Below are positions 34,681 to 43,640 of a stretch of DNA of 64,000 nt, piece by piece. Numbering within the stretch: position 1 is the stretch's first letter; every line of letters starts with the position of its first letter. A program made the translations under genes and the position numbers. Origin of the DNA: Cytobacillus oceanisediminis (GTDB taxonomy: Bacteria; Bacillota; Bacilli; Bacillales; Cytobacillaceae); the NCBI RefSeq assembly GCF_022811925.1, contig NZ_CP065511.1, positions 434,001 through 498,000 on the forward strand, given 5' to 3'. The notes under the pieces are model-generated. The model saw nothing but the letters and a program-made list of their open reading frames with translations. It had not been told where the DNA came from and searched no databases.

Positions 34681-35865
34681 TTATTTTGCAACATAATTTG
34701 AATCAGTTGAAAACATATAGGTTCTGTGATGGTAGCGAATGCTGAAAATCAGGCCCATCGCCATCATGTTTCCCATAAGCGAGCTTCCGCCGTAGCTGAT
34801 AAAAGGCAGCGGAATGCCAGTGATTGGCAGTACCTGAATAGTCATTCCGATATTTTGAAATACATGGAAGGTGATCATACTGATGACCCCGACGCAAATA
34901 TAGGTATTAAATGGGTCGGACGTCTCCAAGCCGGTTTTAGTTAAGTGATAGATGAGCAGAAAGAAAAGGCTGATTACTACACTGGCACCAAAAAAGCCGT
35001 ACTCCTCGCCAATGACGCTAAAAATAAAATCAGTATGGGCATCAGGCACATACACCTGTCTGTCAGTAAACCCTTTTCCGGATATTAATCCTGAGCCGAT
35101 TGCGAGCATGGAGTTATACAGCTGCATTCCGGCTCCCTGCTTGTGATTAACCGGGTCAAGCCAGGAATAAATTCTACTGAACTGATAGGGGTCTATCCCA
35201 AGGTACTTCTCCAAAATCTCCGGTGCTATGATCACCAGATAAAGAACGGTTCCTGCGAAGGCGCCCAGGATACCATAAATCGGAACAAGGATTTTCCAGG
35301 TGATTCCGGAAACCAGGATGATTCCTGTTAATATGGCGATGAGGACAAGGGCGGTACCCAGGTCTTCAATAATAATCAATCCTAATGGAGGCAATGTGGC
35401 TGCCCCTAATTTGATTAGAAGGAAAAAGTCCGTGCCTGCGGTCTTAGCCTGATATTTCAGATGGTGGTCAGCGATTATTTTGCTGAGGGCAATGATAAGG
35501 AATACCTTAACAAACTCTGAAGGCTGCACAGAACCAAGTCCAGGAATGATATACCACAATGTAGCCCCTTTGCGCTCTGGTGCAATGCTTTCCGGTGCAA
35601 TGAATAACCCGACAAGCAATAGGATGCCTAAACCATAAAGCAGCCAAGTGAGCCTCCGGATTTGCTCGCTGTCAAAATACATGACTATCGCTACAATCAC
35701 GGCTCCAACAATATAATTTTTAATTTGTGAAATGACAAAATTCCCTTCATATTGATTGGAGGATTGTCCGCTGTAAATAGCGATGCAGCTGATGAGGAAA
35801 AATAGCAGCAGAAGAAAGCATAACGTCCAATCGAATCGGTCTGAGAATCTATTATTCTGGTTCAT
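34681..35865 (-). CDS. rodA: RodA/FtsW-type SEDS glycosyltransferase
   Basis: This 394-residue polytopic protein with about ten membrane helices is of the SEDS family, which polymerises lipid II into glycan strands during wall growth. Family marks are PGLGSVQPSEFVKV (about 107-120), IIIEDLGTALV, the SRIYSWLDP stretch before the large loop, and PLPFISYGGSSLMGNM near the C-terminus. The elongation type (RodA) is favoured over FtsW or SpoVE because there is no division or sporulation context, but that is a choice by resemblance. It is a single gene. Confidence 0.85.
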   Translation of the reverse strand: MNQNNRFSDRFDWTLCFLLLLFFLISCIAIYSGQSSNQYEGNFVISQIKNYIVGAVIVAIVMYFDSEQIRRLTWLLYGLGILLLVGLFIAPESIAPERKGATLWYIIPGLGSVQPSEFVKVFLIIALSKIIADHHLKYQAKTAGTDFFLLIKLGAATLPPLGLIIIEDLGTALVLIAILTGIILVSGITWKILVPIYGILGAFAGTVLYLVIIAPEILEKYLGIDPYQFSRIYSWLDPVNHKQGAGMQLYNSMLAIGSGLISGKGFTDRQVYVPDAHTDFIFSVIGEEYGFFGASVVISLFFLLIYHLTKTGLETSDPFNTYICVGVISMITFHVFQNIGMTIQVLPITGIPLPFISYGGSSLMGNMMAMGLIFSIRYHHRTYMFSTDSNYVAK

Positions 35866-36104
35866 CTGTATACACCTGGTTTCTTTACCTTTTTACATTT
35901 TTATCCTAACAAAGAAAAATAACCCTTACAATGGAGAAACAGATTTCATTTTTTCTCTGCATGTAGTTAGACGAATGAATCAGCATGATAGTTTCCTGTA
36001 TTTTCAAAAAAACCGGGCATTCTGCTATTTAAAATTTTTTCTCATCAGCAAAGATATTTTCATTCATTTTTGCTACAATAGGAGAATAAAATACTGGATG
36101 TTTT

Positions 36105-36136
36105 GACAGGCAGTTTCAAAAAGAAGCTGTCTTTTT
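36105..36136 (+). terminator. Orphan terminator in the gap before the gene at 36.2 kb
   Basis: GACAGGCAGTTTC and GAAGCTGTC pair around AAAAA, followed by TTTTTAAT. No rightward gene lies upstream. A TACAAT element sits about 30 bases before it, so it could end a short leader or a small RNA. The rest of the 35,866-36,232 gap is AT-rich, with no clear gene. Confidence 0.6.
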
Positions 36137-36146
36137 AATAATTTGT

Positions 36147-36190
36147 GGAGGCGCTTGCGCTATTCTTAACTGTCTAGCCCAGCGCTTTTC
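36147..36190 (+). repeat. Remnant of a dispersed Bacillaceae repeat
   Basis: GGCGCTTGCGC then TTAACTGTCTAGCCCAGCGC follow each other here. A related TAACTGTCCAGCGCAAGCG occurs at 39463-39481 after btuC. The pattern resembles a short GC-rich repeat I recall from Bacillaceae intergenic DNA. Confidence 0.4.
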
Positions 36191-36232
36191 TTTGAAAACA
36201 CCAATTTGGGTAACGGTTCGGAGGTTTCGTCA

Positions 36233-37009
36233 TTGAAAAGAAGGAATCATGCTATTCGTGATCTCATCTACATCCATCTTAATGAACAGGATCAGTATGT
36301 GATGACTTATGGAATTGAGTTTGCAGAGTTTGCCCAAACTCTTTCAGATTCTATTAATAATCTGCTGTTGTTAAAGCATCGTTTTGAACATGGGGACTTT
36401 AATACTCACACGATGTTCGATTATGTCTCAAGGGACAAGCTGGGCAGGCTGGTTGAGGATGATGTATACGGCTATGGCGATTTTTGCTGGATCGACTTCG
36501 AGGAAGAGGAAGCGGTAAATGAGCTTCCCGGCCAGACAATTGCTGAACTTCTTTATCTCGGCCATGTCAAAGAACATCTTAAACCGCCTTTTTACAATTA
36601 TCTGAGCAATCGATATGTGTACCTTGCCCATGATGATGGCTGGTTTAACCGCACATATTATCGCGATCTGAACGATTTTTACCGTATGCTTGGGGAAGTA
36701 ATCCCCGGTAAAATGGGACAGATGAAAGTCGAAAAAACGCTCCTTGGCATTAAAAAGAAAAAGACGTATCCTCCAATTACCAGAGATGTCCTGCTTTCCT
36801 TAAAGTCTCTTATGAAAGAAGGAGCGGTCCTTTCCATCAAGGATATCGAACAGAATCGGGTCCGGATAGAAATTCCTATTTGGATTATTGGTGATTTTGC
36901 GAATATGGATGATATGTATGATGAGTATGAAGCCATTGTGAAAGAGCCATGTGAGGCGAAGGTTGTGTTCGATAAGAAAACAAGAGAATGGAAAATATAC
37001 TCGCGTTAG
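36233..37009 (+). CDS. Conserved-looking protein of unknown function
   Basis: This is a 258-residue soluble protein with no signal or membrane segment. It begins MKRRNHAIRDLIYIHLNEQDQYVMTYG. It is rich in aromatic and acidic residues (DYVSRDKLGRLVEDDVYGYGDFCWIDFEEEE, about 72-102) and has a basic KKKKTYPPITRD turn near 180. I recognise no catalytic motif. The start is TTG, 8 bases after CGGAGG; an upstream in-frame TTG has no ribosome site. The gene sits between rodA and the B12 riboswitch and has no obvious link to either. Confidence 0.7.
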   Translation: MKRRNHAIRDLIYIHLNEQDQYVMTYGIEFAEFAQTLSDSINNLLLLKHRFEHGDFNTHTMFDYVSRDKLGRLVEDDVYGYGDFCWIDFEEEEAVNELPGQTIAELLYLGHVKEHLKPPFYNYLSNRYVYLAHDDGWFNRTYYRDLNDFYRMLGEVIPGKMGQMKVEKTLLGIKKKKTYPPITRDVLLSLKSLMKEGAVLSIKDIEQNRVRIEIPIWIIGDFANMDDMYDEYEAIVKEPCEAKVVFDKKTREWKIYSR

Positions 37010-37099
37010 AATTCTGAACTTTTTTACAACATTCAGCAAATTTCTCTTACTTTTTCTGCGGGATGGTGTATAATCGGAGGTAGAAAATTTTATATCCGC

Positions 37100-37328
37100 A
37101 TAGAACAGGTGTCTTCCCAAAAGGGTTTTAAAAGCAGGCTCTTTTGAAGACTTAATAGGGAAGCTGGTGAAATTCCAGCGCGGTCCCGCCACTGTAAATG
37201 GAAGCTGTCTGCAAATCCACTGTACATGAATGTATGGGAAGGAGCAGAACGCATTGACCATGAGCCAGGAGACCTGCCTGATTCTTAAGCACCCATAAAC
37301 CTACGAGGATAGGGAGGTGTTTGGTCCG
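37100..37328 (+). promoter_or_regulatory. Cobalamin riboswitch of the B12 operon
   Basis: The core is unmistakable: AAGCTGGTGAAATTCCAGC followed by GCGGTCCCGCCACTGTAA (the B12-box pairings), then GAGCCAGGAGACCTGCC about 60 bases on. A TATAAT at 37069-37074 lies just upstream, with a poor -35. A terminator follows at 37366-37399 as the expression platform. High adenosylcobalamin should switch off all genes to 49.3 kb. Confidence 0.93.
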
Positions 37329-37365
37329 GCCATCCTTTCTGCACTAATTGATAAATGACCATACC

Positions 37366-37399
37366 AACATCTCCTTGCCGTTCGAGGAGATGTTTTTTT
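37366..37399 (+). terminator. Riboswitch-controlled terminator
   Basis: AACATCTCCT and AGGAGATGTT form a perfect 10-bp stem around TGCCGTTCG, then TTTTTTA, 64 bases before btuF. Confidence 0.88.
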
Positions 37400-37462
37400 A
37401 TTTTAAAGGTGGTGACAGGCACCACCCGAATTTTGTCGAAAGTTCTAGGAGGATTGCTGAGT

Positions 37463-38437
37463 ATGAGAAAGTTTTATGCATTTTTATTAACGATGCTTCT
37501 GGCTGCAGGAGTGCTTGCAGGCTGCGGAGAGAGTGCTGAACAGCCTAAAGAAGAGAAAAAAGTTGAGGAAGGGCAGAATGCCGGCGGAGAAGCGACTGCA
37601 TTTCCTGTAACGATAAAGGATGCTCTTGATAATGAAATCGTCATTGAGTCCAAGCCTGAAAGAATCGTGTCTATGATTCCAAGCAATACCGAAATTGCCT
37701 TTGAATTGGGGCTTGGAGAAGAAGTTGTCGGAGTCTCCGATTTTGATAACTACCCGCCCGAAGCTACAGAAAAAGAAAAGATTGGCGGCATGGAATTTAA
37801 TGTCGAGAAAATCATCTCTTTAAACCCGGATCTTGTCCTTGCGCACGCTTCAAGCGCACATAATTCAGAAGCAGGCCTTCAGCAATTAAGGGATGCAGGT
37901 GTGACCGTCCTTGTTGTCAATGATGCGAAGAGCTTTGATCAGGTTTTTGAATCCATTGAAATGGTTGGAACCGCAGCGGGGGAGAAAGATAAAGCAGAGC
38001 AGCTCGTTTCAGACATGAAGAGCAAGCTCGAGGAAATTAAAACAAAAGCTCAGGGCATAAAAGAAGAAGACCGCAAATCGGTATTCGTGGAAGTTTCACC
38101 TGCTCCTGAAATCTATACGGCTGGTACAAAAACATTTATGGACGAAATGTTAAGTGCCATTAATGCAGAAAATATCATTACAGAAGAAGGATGGCCTAAG
38201 ATGGATCCGGAAGCGATTATCGAACGGAATCCGGATGTAATCATCACAACTCATGGCTATTACACTGAAGATGCTGTTGGCAATGTAATGAGCAGGGATG
38301 GCTGGCAGGATATAACCGCAGTGAAAAATAAGCAGGTTGCCGATGTTGATTCCGATATGGTAACCCGCTCTGGCCCTCGTATTATTGAAGGAGTCGAGGA
38401 ACTTGCAAAAGCAGTATATCCGGACGTATTTAAATAA
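37463..38437 (+). CDS. btuF: Cobalamin-binding lipoprotein BtuF
   Basis: This is a 324-residue binding protein for cobalamins and cobinamides. The signal MRKFYAFLLTMLLAAGVLAGC ends in lipobox LAGC (Cys21), then an acidic linker. The domain begins PVTIKDALDNEIVIESKPERIVSMIPSNTEIAFELGLGEEVVGVS, the typical BtuF/FhuD pattern. I start at the ATG 10 bases after AGGAGG; the upstream extension lies inside the terminator hairpin and is not real. It is the first gene of the riboswitch operon and overlaps the permease gene. Confidence 0.92.
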   Translation: MRKFYAFLLTMLLAAGVLAGCGESAEQPKEEKKVEEGQNAGGEATAFPVTIKDALDNEIVIESKPERIVSMIPSNTEIAFELGLGEEVVGVSDFDNYPPEATEKEKIGGMEFNVEKIISLNPDLVLAHASSAHNSEAGLQQLRDAGVTVLVVNDAKSFDQVFESIEMVGTAAGEKDKAEQLVSDMKSKLEEIKTKAQGIKEEDRKSVFVEVSPAPEIYTAGTKTFMDEMLSAINAENIITEEGWPKMDPEAIIERNPDVIITTHGYYTEDAVGNVMSRDGWQDITAVKNKQVADVDSDMVTRSGPRIIEGVEELAKAVYPDVFK

Positions 38438-39455
38438 TAAATTTTTAGCTTATATAACAGCAGCAGCTTTCCTGCTTTGTGCCATGCTGATGGGGATTTC
38501 AATTGGAACAGTGTCTGTTCACCCCATGACGATTTTCAGAGTATTAAGCGCTGAGATTTTTCCTTTTATTTCATTGGGAAACACGGATGCTATGCATTCA
38601 AATATCATTATGAATATTCGCCTGCCGCGCGTATTGCTGGCTGGCTTAGTAGGGGCGTCTCTTGCAATTGCGGGAGCCGCCTTTCAAGGTTTATTAAGAA
38701 ACCCGCTGGCAGATCCATATACAATTGGAGTTTCTTCCGGGGCTTCACTCGGTGCTGTTTTAACATTGTTCTTAGGATTATCCATTCCGTTTGCAGGAAT
38801 GTTTACACTGCCTTTATTCAGCATCTTATTTTCCTTTTTAACCATTTTTGCCGTTTTACTATTTGCCAGAAATATTGAAAGATCCATGAAAGTGGAAACG
38901 ATTATTTTAACAGGCATCATCTTCAGTTCTTTTCTTGGCGCCCTAATTTCTCTGATGATTGCCCTGACTGGAGAGGAGCTTAGACAGATTATTGGCTGGC
39001 TTCTTGGCAGTGTATCTATGAGAGGCTGGGCGTATATTAATATTATCCTTCCGTTTTTTGTGATAGGTGCCCTCCTTCTTTTAGTGAACAGCAAGGAGCT
39101 TAATGCCATGAGTTTCGGAGAAGAAAAGGCCCAGCATATAGGGGTGGACGTTCAGAAGAGAAAAATGATGGTCCTGATAGCGGGTTCCATCTTAACGGGT
39201 GCAGCTGTTGCTGTGTCTGGAACGATAGGATTTGTCGGGCTTGTGATCCCTCATCTGACCAGGCTGTTATGGGGACCGGATCATAGGCACCTATTGCCGC
39301 TATCCATTCTGATGGGTGCAGGTTTTCTTATTATTGCCGATCTGGTTTCACGGACGATCATTGCACCTACCGAGCTTCCAATCGGTGTGATTACAGCGAT
39401 AATCGGCGCGCCTACGTTTGCCATTATTTTAATTAAAAGAAAGAATAAACTTTGA
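38403..39455 (+). CDS. btuC: Cobalamin ABC transporter permease BtuC
   Basis: This 350-residue FecCD-family permease has about ten membrane helices. It has SVHPMTIFRVL, NIRLPRVLLAGLVGASLAIAGAAFQGLLRNPLADPYTIG (about 60-98) and the ATPase-contact loop GTIGFVGLVIPHLTRLLWGPDHR. The start is uncertain: TTG at 38403 has AAGGAG 9 bases ahead inside btuF, giving a 35-base overlap. With BtuF and the next gene's ATPase part it forms the B12 importer. Confidence 0.9.
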   Translation: MQKQYIRTYLNNKFLAYITAAAFLLCAMLMGISIGTVSVHPMTIFRVLSAEIFPFISLGNTDAMHSNIIMNIRLPRVLLAGLVGASLAIAGAAFQGLLRNPLADPYTIGVSSGASLGAVLTLFLGLSIPFAGMFTLPLFSILFSFLTIFAVLLFARNIERSMKVETIILTGIIFSSFLGALISLMIALTGEELRQIIGWLLGSVSMRGWAYINIILPFFVIGALLLLVNSKELNAMSFGEEKAQHIGVDVQKRKMMVLIAGSILTGAAVAVSGTIGFVGLVIPHLTRLLWGPDHRHLLPLSILMGAGFLIIADLVSRTIIAPTELPIGVITAIIGAPTFAIILIKRKNKL

Positions 39456-39597
39456 ACTTCGATAACTGTCCAGCGCAAGCGTACACCCATTCAAGGGGGA
39501 GCACCAAGGGGAAAGCTTCCTTGGATTATCTTCGCAGGAACAAGCGGTTTTTACTTGTTCCGAAGGCATATCTCAGTTCAGAAAGAAGTGGTTAATC
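39456..39597 (+). repeat. Structured repeat insert between btuC and btuD
   Basis: The 142-base gap in an otherwise tight operon starts with TAACTGTCCAGCGCAAGCG (related to 36147-36190). It holds two hairpins: CCAAGG/CCTTGG (39504-39524) and GGAACAAG/CTTGTTCC (39537-39561), the latter extended by TTCG/CGAA. No T tract follows, so transcription should continue. Confidence 0.5.
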
Positions 39598-41070
39598 ATG
39601 CTAAGCGTTCAGCAAGTTACTGGCGGATATGCCGGTGCACCGGTTGTGAATAATATCAGTTTTGAAGTGGAAAAAGGGGAGCTTTTCGGAATATTGGGGC
39701 CGAATGGAAGCGGCAAGACCACGATTCTGAAAATGCTGAGCGGCATTCTGCCTCATAAGTCAGGAGATATACTGATCAAAGGAAAGAACCTTTCACAGTA
39801 TACACCGAAAGAGCTTGCAAAAATTATTGCTGTTCTGCCGCAGCACTCCTCTCAGGCCTTTTCTTATACCGTAAAGGAAACGGTTTCCCTCGGCCGGTAT
39901 GCCCATCAAAAGGGGTGGTTCCAGAGCTGGTCCAGCAAAGATGAAGAAGCGGTCAATCGGGTCATGGAGCAGACAGGCATTTCCCGTTTTCAGGATTATG
40001 ATATTCAGCAATTATCCGGCGGTGAAAGACAGAGGGTGTTTTTAGCTCAGGCCCTTGCCCAGGAGCCGGAAATATTATTGCTGGATGAGCCGACTAACCA
40101 TCTTGATTTATCTTATCAAAAAGAATTGCTTGATCTCCTTTCTGTATGGTCAAAGGACTGCGGGCTGACGGTCATTTCCATTTTTCATGATTTGAATTTG
40201 GCCGGCCTGTATTGTGACCGCCTATTGCTGCTGGAGAATGGCGAAGTCAATATTAACCACGTTCCCAATGAGGTTTTAAAAGAAGGCAGGATACGTGAGG
40301 TCTATAGGACGAAGATTGAGAAGCTTCCGCATCCAAGAGTCCCGGCCCCTCAGATGGTGTTGGTGCCCGAACGCTCTCAGGCGGAAAGCCAATCAGTGAA
40401 TCGAATTGATCGATCCAGTCTTGAGGTAAAGGAAAACTTACTTGTCCTTCGCTCCCCATTTCCGCTGAAAACCATGTCATCAGGTGTAACCGGATCGGGC
40501 ACCGGCTGGAATCGCATATTTCTTAACCGGCATGTGAGCAAGAATTATGATTGCAGTGATCATAGAGCAGAGATGGCGGATTTTGTCCGGGAGATCGGCT
40601 TTGAACCCGGGGAAACCGTGGGGATGATGACCGCTGTATATGTTGAGGATCATAGCAGCAAATTTTACGAAGAAGGAACCTTCTCTGTATATGTGGTCGT
40701 GACAGCAGGTGTCGGCAATGCTGTTGATGCCTCGAAAAGTGAAGCACATTCTTATCATCTGACTCCGGGTACAATCAATACATGGGTTTTCGTTAATGGC
40801 AATCTGACAGAGGAAGCCTTTATTCAATGCATTATGACTGCAACCGAGGCAAAGACAAGAGCCTTATATGATCAGAAAGTAAAGGATGCAGTCACAGGGA
40901 CGATAGCGACCGGAACATCGACAGACAGCATTATGATTGCGGCCACACAGCAGGGAGAAAACCTGGAGTATGCGGGTACCATTACACCGCTTGGCAAAGT
41001 GATCGGAAAAGGTGTCTACGAATGTACTGTTGAGGCGATAAAAAAATCGCAAAGAAGGATAAAGAGATGA
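39598..41070 (+). CDS. btuD: BtuD ATPase fused to CbiZ adenosylcobinamide amidohydrolase
   Basis: This is a 490-residue fusion. Residues 1 to about 260 are an ABC ATPase: Walker A GPNGSGKTT (about 35-43), signature LSGGERQR, Walker B ILLLDEPTNHLD. After a linker, residues about 275-480 are CbiZ, recognised from VTGSGTGWNRIFLNRHVSKNYDCSDH, MTAVYVEDH and the closing GTATGTSTDSI-like Gly/Thr stretch. CbiZ removes the aminopropanol arm from adenosylcobinamide, giving cobyric acid that CbiB can rebuild. B. subtilis YvrA has the same fusion. The stop overlaps cbiB by 4 bases. Confidence 0.92.
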   Translation: MLSVQQVTGGYAGAPVVNNISFEVEKGELFGILGPNGSGKTTILKMLSGILPHKSGDILIKGKNLSQYTPKELAKIIAVLPQHSSQAFSYTVKETVSLGRYAHQKGWFQSWSSKDEEAVNRVMEQTGISRFQDYDIQQLSGGERQRVFLAQALAQEPEILLLDEPTNHLDLSYQKELLDLLSVWSKDCGLTVISIFHDLNLAGLYCDRLLLLENGEVNINHVPNEVLKEGRIREVYRTKIEKLPHPRVPAPQMVLVPERSQAESQSVNRIDRSSLEVKENLLVLRSPFPLKTMSSGVTGSGTGWNRIFLNRHVSKNYDCSDHRAEMADFVREIGFEPGETVGMMTAVYVEDHSSKFYEEGTFSVYVVVTAGVGNAVDASKSEAHSYHLTPGTINTWVFVNGNLTEEAFIQCIMTATEAKTRALYDQKVKDAVTGTIATGTSTDSIMIAATQQGENLEYAGTITPLGKVIGKGVYECTVEAIKKSQRRIKR

Positions 41071-42032
41071 TTTTATATCACCTGATCGCTTTAACCTTTG
41101 CCTGCATCATAGATAAGCTGATAGGAGACCCGCCAAACTGGCCGCATCCGGTCAGATGGATGGGAGCCCTGATACATAAACTTGAACAAGTTCTTAATAA
41201 AGGCCGCTTTAGAAAATTAAAAGGGATCATCATGCTATTTATAGTCCTGCTGGCAGCAGGAGGTATAACTTATTTAATCATATGGCTCTTCTATGAAATT
41301 CACCCGGTTGCCGGTATTCTGGCAGATGGGATTCTTATCTTCACAGCCATTGCACAAAAGAGTTTAAAAGACGCAGCACTGGAGGTCTATGAGCCTCTGG
41401 CAAAAGGAGATGTGGAAGAAGCAAGATTAAAGCTTTCATACATTGTCGGCAGGGATACAGATCGATTGGATGAGCCAGGCATTGTCAGGGCTGCCGTGGA
41501 GACAGTGGCTGAAAACACCAGTGATGGCATTACAGCTCCATTATTTTGGGCCATGATTGGCGGTGCTCCGCTGGCCCTTATCTACCGGGCCATTAATACA
41601 TGCGATTCGATGGTTGGCCATAGAAATGATAGATATATGGATTTTGGATGGGCATCCGCCAAAGTGGATGATATCGCGAACTGGATCCCGAGCCGGCTGA
41701 CATCGGTTTGCATCATGCTCACACAAAAGCCGGAACATTCTCCATATGAGGAAGCATGGGGAATCCTTTTAAGAGATGCACCAAAGCACCCGAGCCCAAA
41801 TAGCGGCTGGGGCGAAGCAGCTGTTGCAGCCCTTCTGGGGGTTCAGCTGGGAGGAATCAATTTTTATAAGGGTGTAATCTCAAACCGTGCAACGATGGGA
41901 AAGCCAATGGTGCTGCTTGAAAAAGAACATATTATAAAAAGCATTTCGATCATGAACAAGACGGTTTTCTTATTCTTGCTTTTATTATGGACAGGAGGGG
42001 TGTTCCTTGATTTGGCCTTCACATGGATCTAA
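41067..42032 (+). CDS. cbiB: Adenosylcobinamide-phosphate synthase CbiB
   Basis: This is a 321-residue membrane enzyme that joins aminopropanol (phosphate) to cobyric acid. Family marks are IDKLIGDPPNWPHPVRWMG (about 13-31), LSYIVGRDTDRLDEPGIVRAAVETVAENTSDG (about 127-158) and INTCDSMVGHRNDRYMDFGWASAKVDD. There are four or five membrane helices. It overlaps both neighbours. It is the direct user of the CbiZ product and of the amine made by the next enzyme. Confidence 0.95.
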   Translation: MILYHLIALTFACIIDKLIGDPPNWPHPVRWMGALIHKLEQVLNKGRFRKLKGIIMLFIVLLAAGGITYLIIWLFYEIHPVAGILADGILIFTAIAQKSLKDAALEVYEPLAKGDVEEARLKLSYIVGRDTDRLDEPGIVRAAVETVAENTSDGITAPLFWAMIGGAPLALIYRAINTCDSMVGHRNDRYMDFGWASAKVDDIANWIPSRLTSVCIMLTQKPEHSPYEEAWGILLRDAPKHPSPNSGWGEAAVAALLGVQLGGINFYKGVISNRATMGKPMVLLEKEHIIKSISIMNKTVFLFLLLLWTGGVFLDLAFTWI

Positions 42033-43083
42033 TCCGCAATATTTATATGAAGCGATTGATAAGCAAATGCCTGAGGAGCGGATTGATTTCAGTGCCAATA
42101 TCAATCCCCTTGGCCCTCCCCGCGAATTAAAAGAAAGGTGGGGAAGTCTATTCCAATATATTAGCGATTATCCGGATCCCCATTCTTCTCTATTAAAAAG
42201 CAAATTGGCGGATGCAGAGGGAATAAAAGAAACACAGATTCTGATAGGAAATGGAGGCGCAGAGCTAATCACCCTGATTGGCCGGATGATAGCCGGAAAA
42301 AGGGTGCTGATTATTCAGCCGGCTTTTTCGGAATATGAAGAGGCCTGCCGCGTTAATCATAGTACGGTGTCCTATCATCAGCTGGAGCCTGGAGACTGGG
42401 ATCTGAATATGGAAGCGCTATCTGAAAAGCTAAAAGTCGCGGAGGTTGTTTTCTTCTGCAACCCGAATAACCCGACAGGTATTTTTTACCCATCTTCAAT
42501 TGTGGGGAAATTGATTAAGAAGTGTCATATCCACAGCTGCCTGCTTATTATGGATGAAGCTTTTTATGACTTTGCCTGCGACTATCAATCTATTGTTCCT
42601 TTCATAGGAAAGGATTCGAATGTTGTGGTGCTGCGCTCCATGACAAAGATGTTTTCGATACCGGGCCTGCGCCTTGGATACATGATGGCAAGTGAGAGGT
42701 TAATTGAAAGAGCGGCTGCTCTGAAACCGCACTGGAGCGTGAATGCTCTTGCTTTAAAAGCAGGAGAATGGTGTCTGGACAGCAAAGAGCATGTCAGGCT
42801 GACAAAGAATTTGATCCGGCAGGAGAGAGAGAGGCTGGTTCAATTTTATCAGCAATTGGATTTTGAGGTTTCTCCTTCTTCCGTTAATTTCTATTTGTTA
42901 AGAGATCCGAAACTTGATGTGCAGCTGCCTCTCTTTCAATTTTTGCTTGAGAAAGGAATTATCCCAAGGCACACAATGAATTTCCCTGGCCTGGAAGGAA
43001 GATGGCTGCGCTTTGCGATTAAAGGGCCGAAAGACAATGATGTGCTGATGGAGGCGATGCAGGAATGGCGGAAGGATCGCTGA
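42007..43083 (+). CDS. cobD: Threonine-phosphate decarboxylase CobD
   Basis: This is a 358-residue PLP enzyme of the histidinol-phosphate aminotransferase fold. It decarboxylates L-Thr phosphate to aminopropanol phosphate for CbiB. It shows DFSANINPLGPP (about 27-38), CNPNNPTG (about 151-158) and the PLP lysine in SMTKMFSIPGLRLGY (Lys near 214). The start is TTG, 6 bases after AGGAGGGG and inside the end of cbiB. The operon place separates it from true histidine-pathway paralogues. Confidence 0.9.
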   Translation: MIWPSHGSNPQYLYEAIDKQMPEERIDFSANINPLGPPRELKERWGSLFQYISDYPDPHSSLLKSKLADAEGIKETQILIGNGGAELITLIGRMIAGKRVLIIQPAFSEYEEACRVNHSTVSYHQLEPGDWDLNMEALSEKLKVAEVVFFCNPNNPTGIFYPSSIVGKLIKKCHIHSCLLIMDEAFYDFACDYQSIVPFIGKDSNVVVLRSMTKMFSIPGLRLGYMMASERLIERAAALKPHWSVNALALKAGEWCLDSKEHVRLTKNLIRQERERLVQFYQQLDFEVSPSSVNFYLLRDPKLDVQLPLFQFLLEKGIIPRHTMNFPGLEGRWLRFAIKGPKDNDVLMEAMQEWRKDR

Positions 43084-43640
43084 TTTTTATCTCCGGTGGA
43101 GTACGGAGCGGAAAGAGCTCCTTTGCAGAAAGGACTGCTGCCGGGCTGGCAATAAAGACGGAAGGAAAGCTTCATTATATTGCTGCCGGAAAAGCATATG
43201 ATTCCGAGATGGAGGCACGAATTCAGAGGCACCAAGATGACCGGGAAAAGAGCGGCTTGCACTGGACAACATGGGAACAGCCTTCCGCACTTGAAGAGAT
43301 CTCAGGGAACTTTAACAATCAGGATATTATTCTTTTCGATTGCTTGACCACTCTCTTAAATAATGAGCTTTTTAGAGCGGAAGACGTTTGGCGGAACAGA
43401 GAATTCCAGGACAAGCTGTCATCTGATCTTCTCAGGGCCATTTCTGAAATTCGCCAAAGATGCAGGTTCTTGATCGTTGTCAGCAACGAAGTCTTAAATG
43501 TGCCAATTGGCGAAAATGAACTGGTGATTACCTATTCAAAAATACTTGGGACGCTTCACAGGAATATAGTAGAGATGGCAGACGAAGCCGTTCTTGTCGA
43601 AGCTGGCATTCCCATTCTAATGAAAGGAGAACCGGCATGA
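43065..43640 (+). CDS. cobU: Adenosylcobinamide kinase/guanylyltransferase CobU
   Basis: This is a 191-residue protein. The P-loop GGVRSGKS is at 11-18. The RIQRHQDDR segment carries the His expected to take GMP. FDCLTTLLNNELF is the DCLT motif and the end ADEAVLVEAGIPILMKG is typical. The stretch where other CobU proteins read GIVP and R-x-FRD is altered (VPIGENELVITYSKILGTLHRN). It phosphorylates adenosylcobinamide and turns it into the GDP form for CobS. It overlaps cobD by 19 bases and cobQ by 4. Confidence 0.9.
   Translation: MAEGSLIFISGGVRSGKSSFAERTAAGLAIKTEGKLHYIAAGKAYDSEMEARIQRHQDDREKSGLHWTTWEQPSALEEISGNFNNQDIILFDCLTTLLNNELFRAEDVWRNREFQDKLSSDLLRAISEIRQRCRFLIVVSNEVLNVPIGENELVITYSKILGTLHRNIVEMADEAVLVEAGIPILMKGEPA

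Noticed and set aside
37355..37462. N-terminal extension of btuF
   Set aside because: It lies within the riboswitch terminator and would bury the lipoprotein signal.
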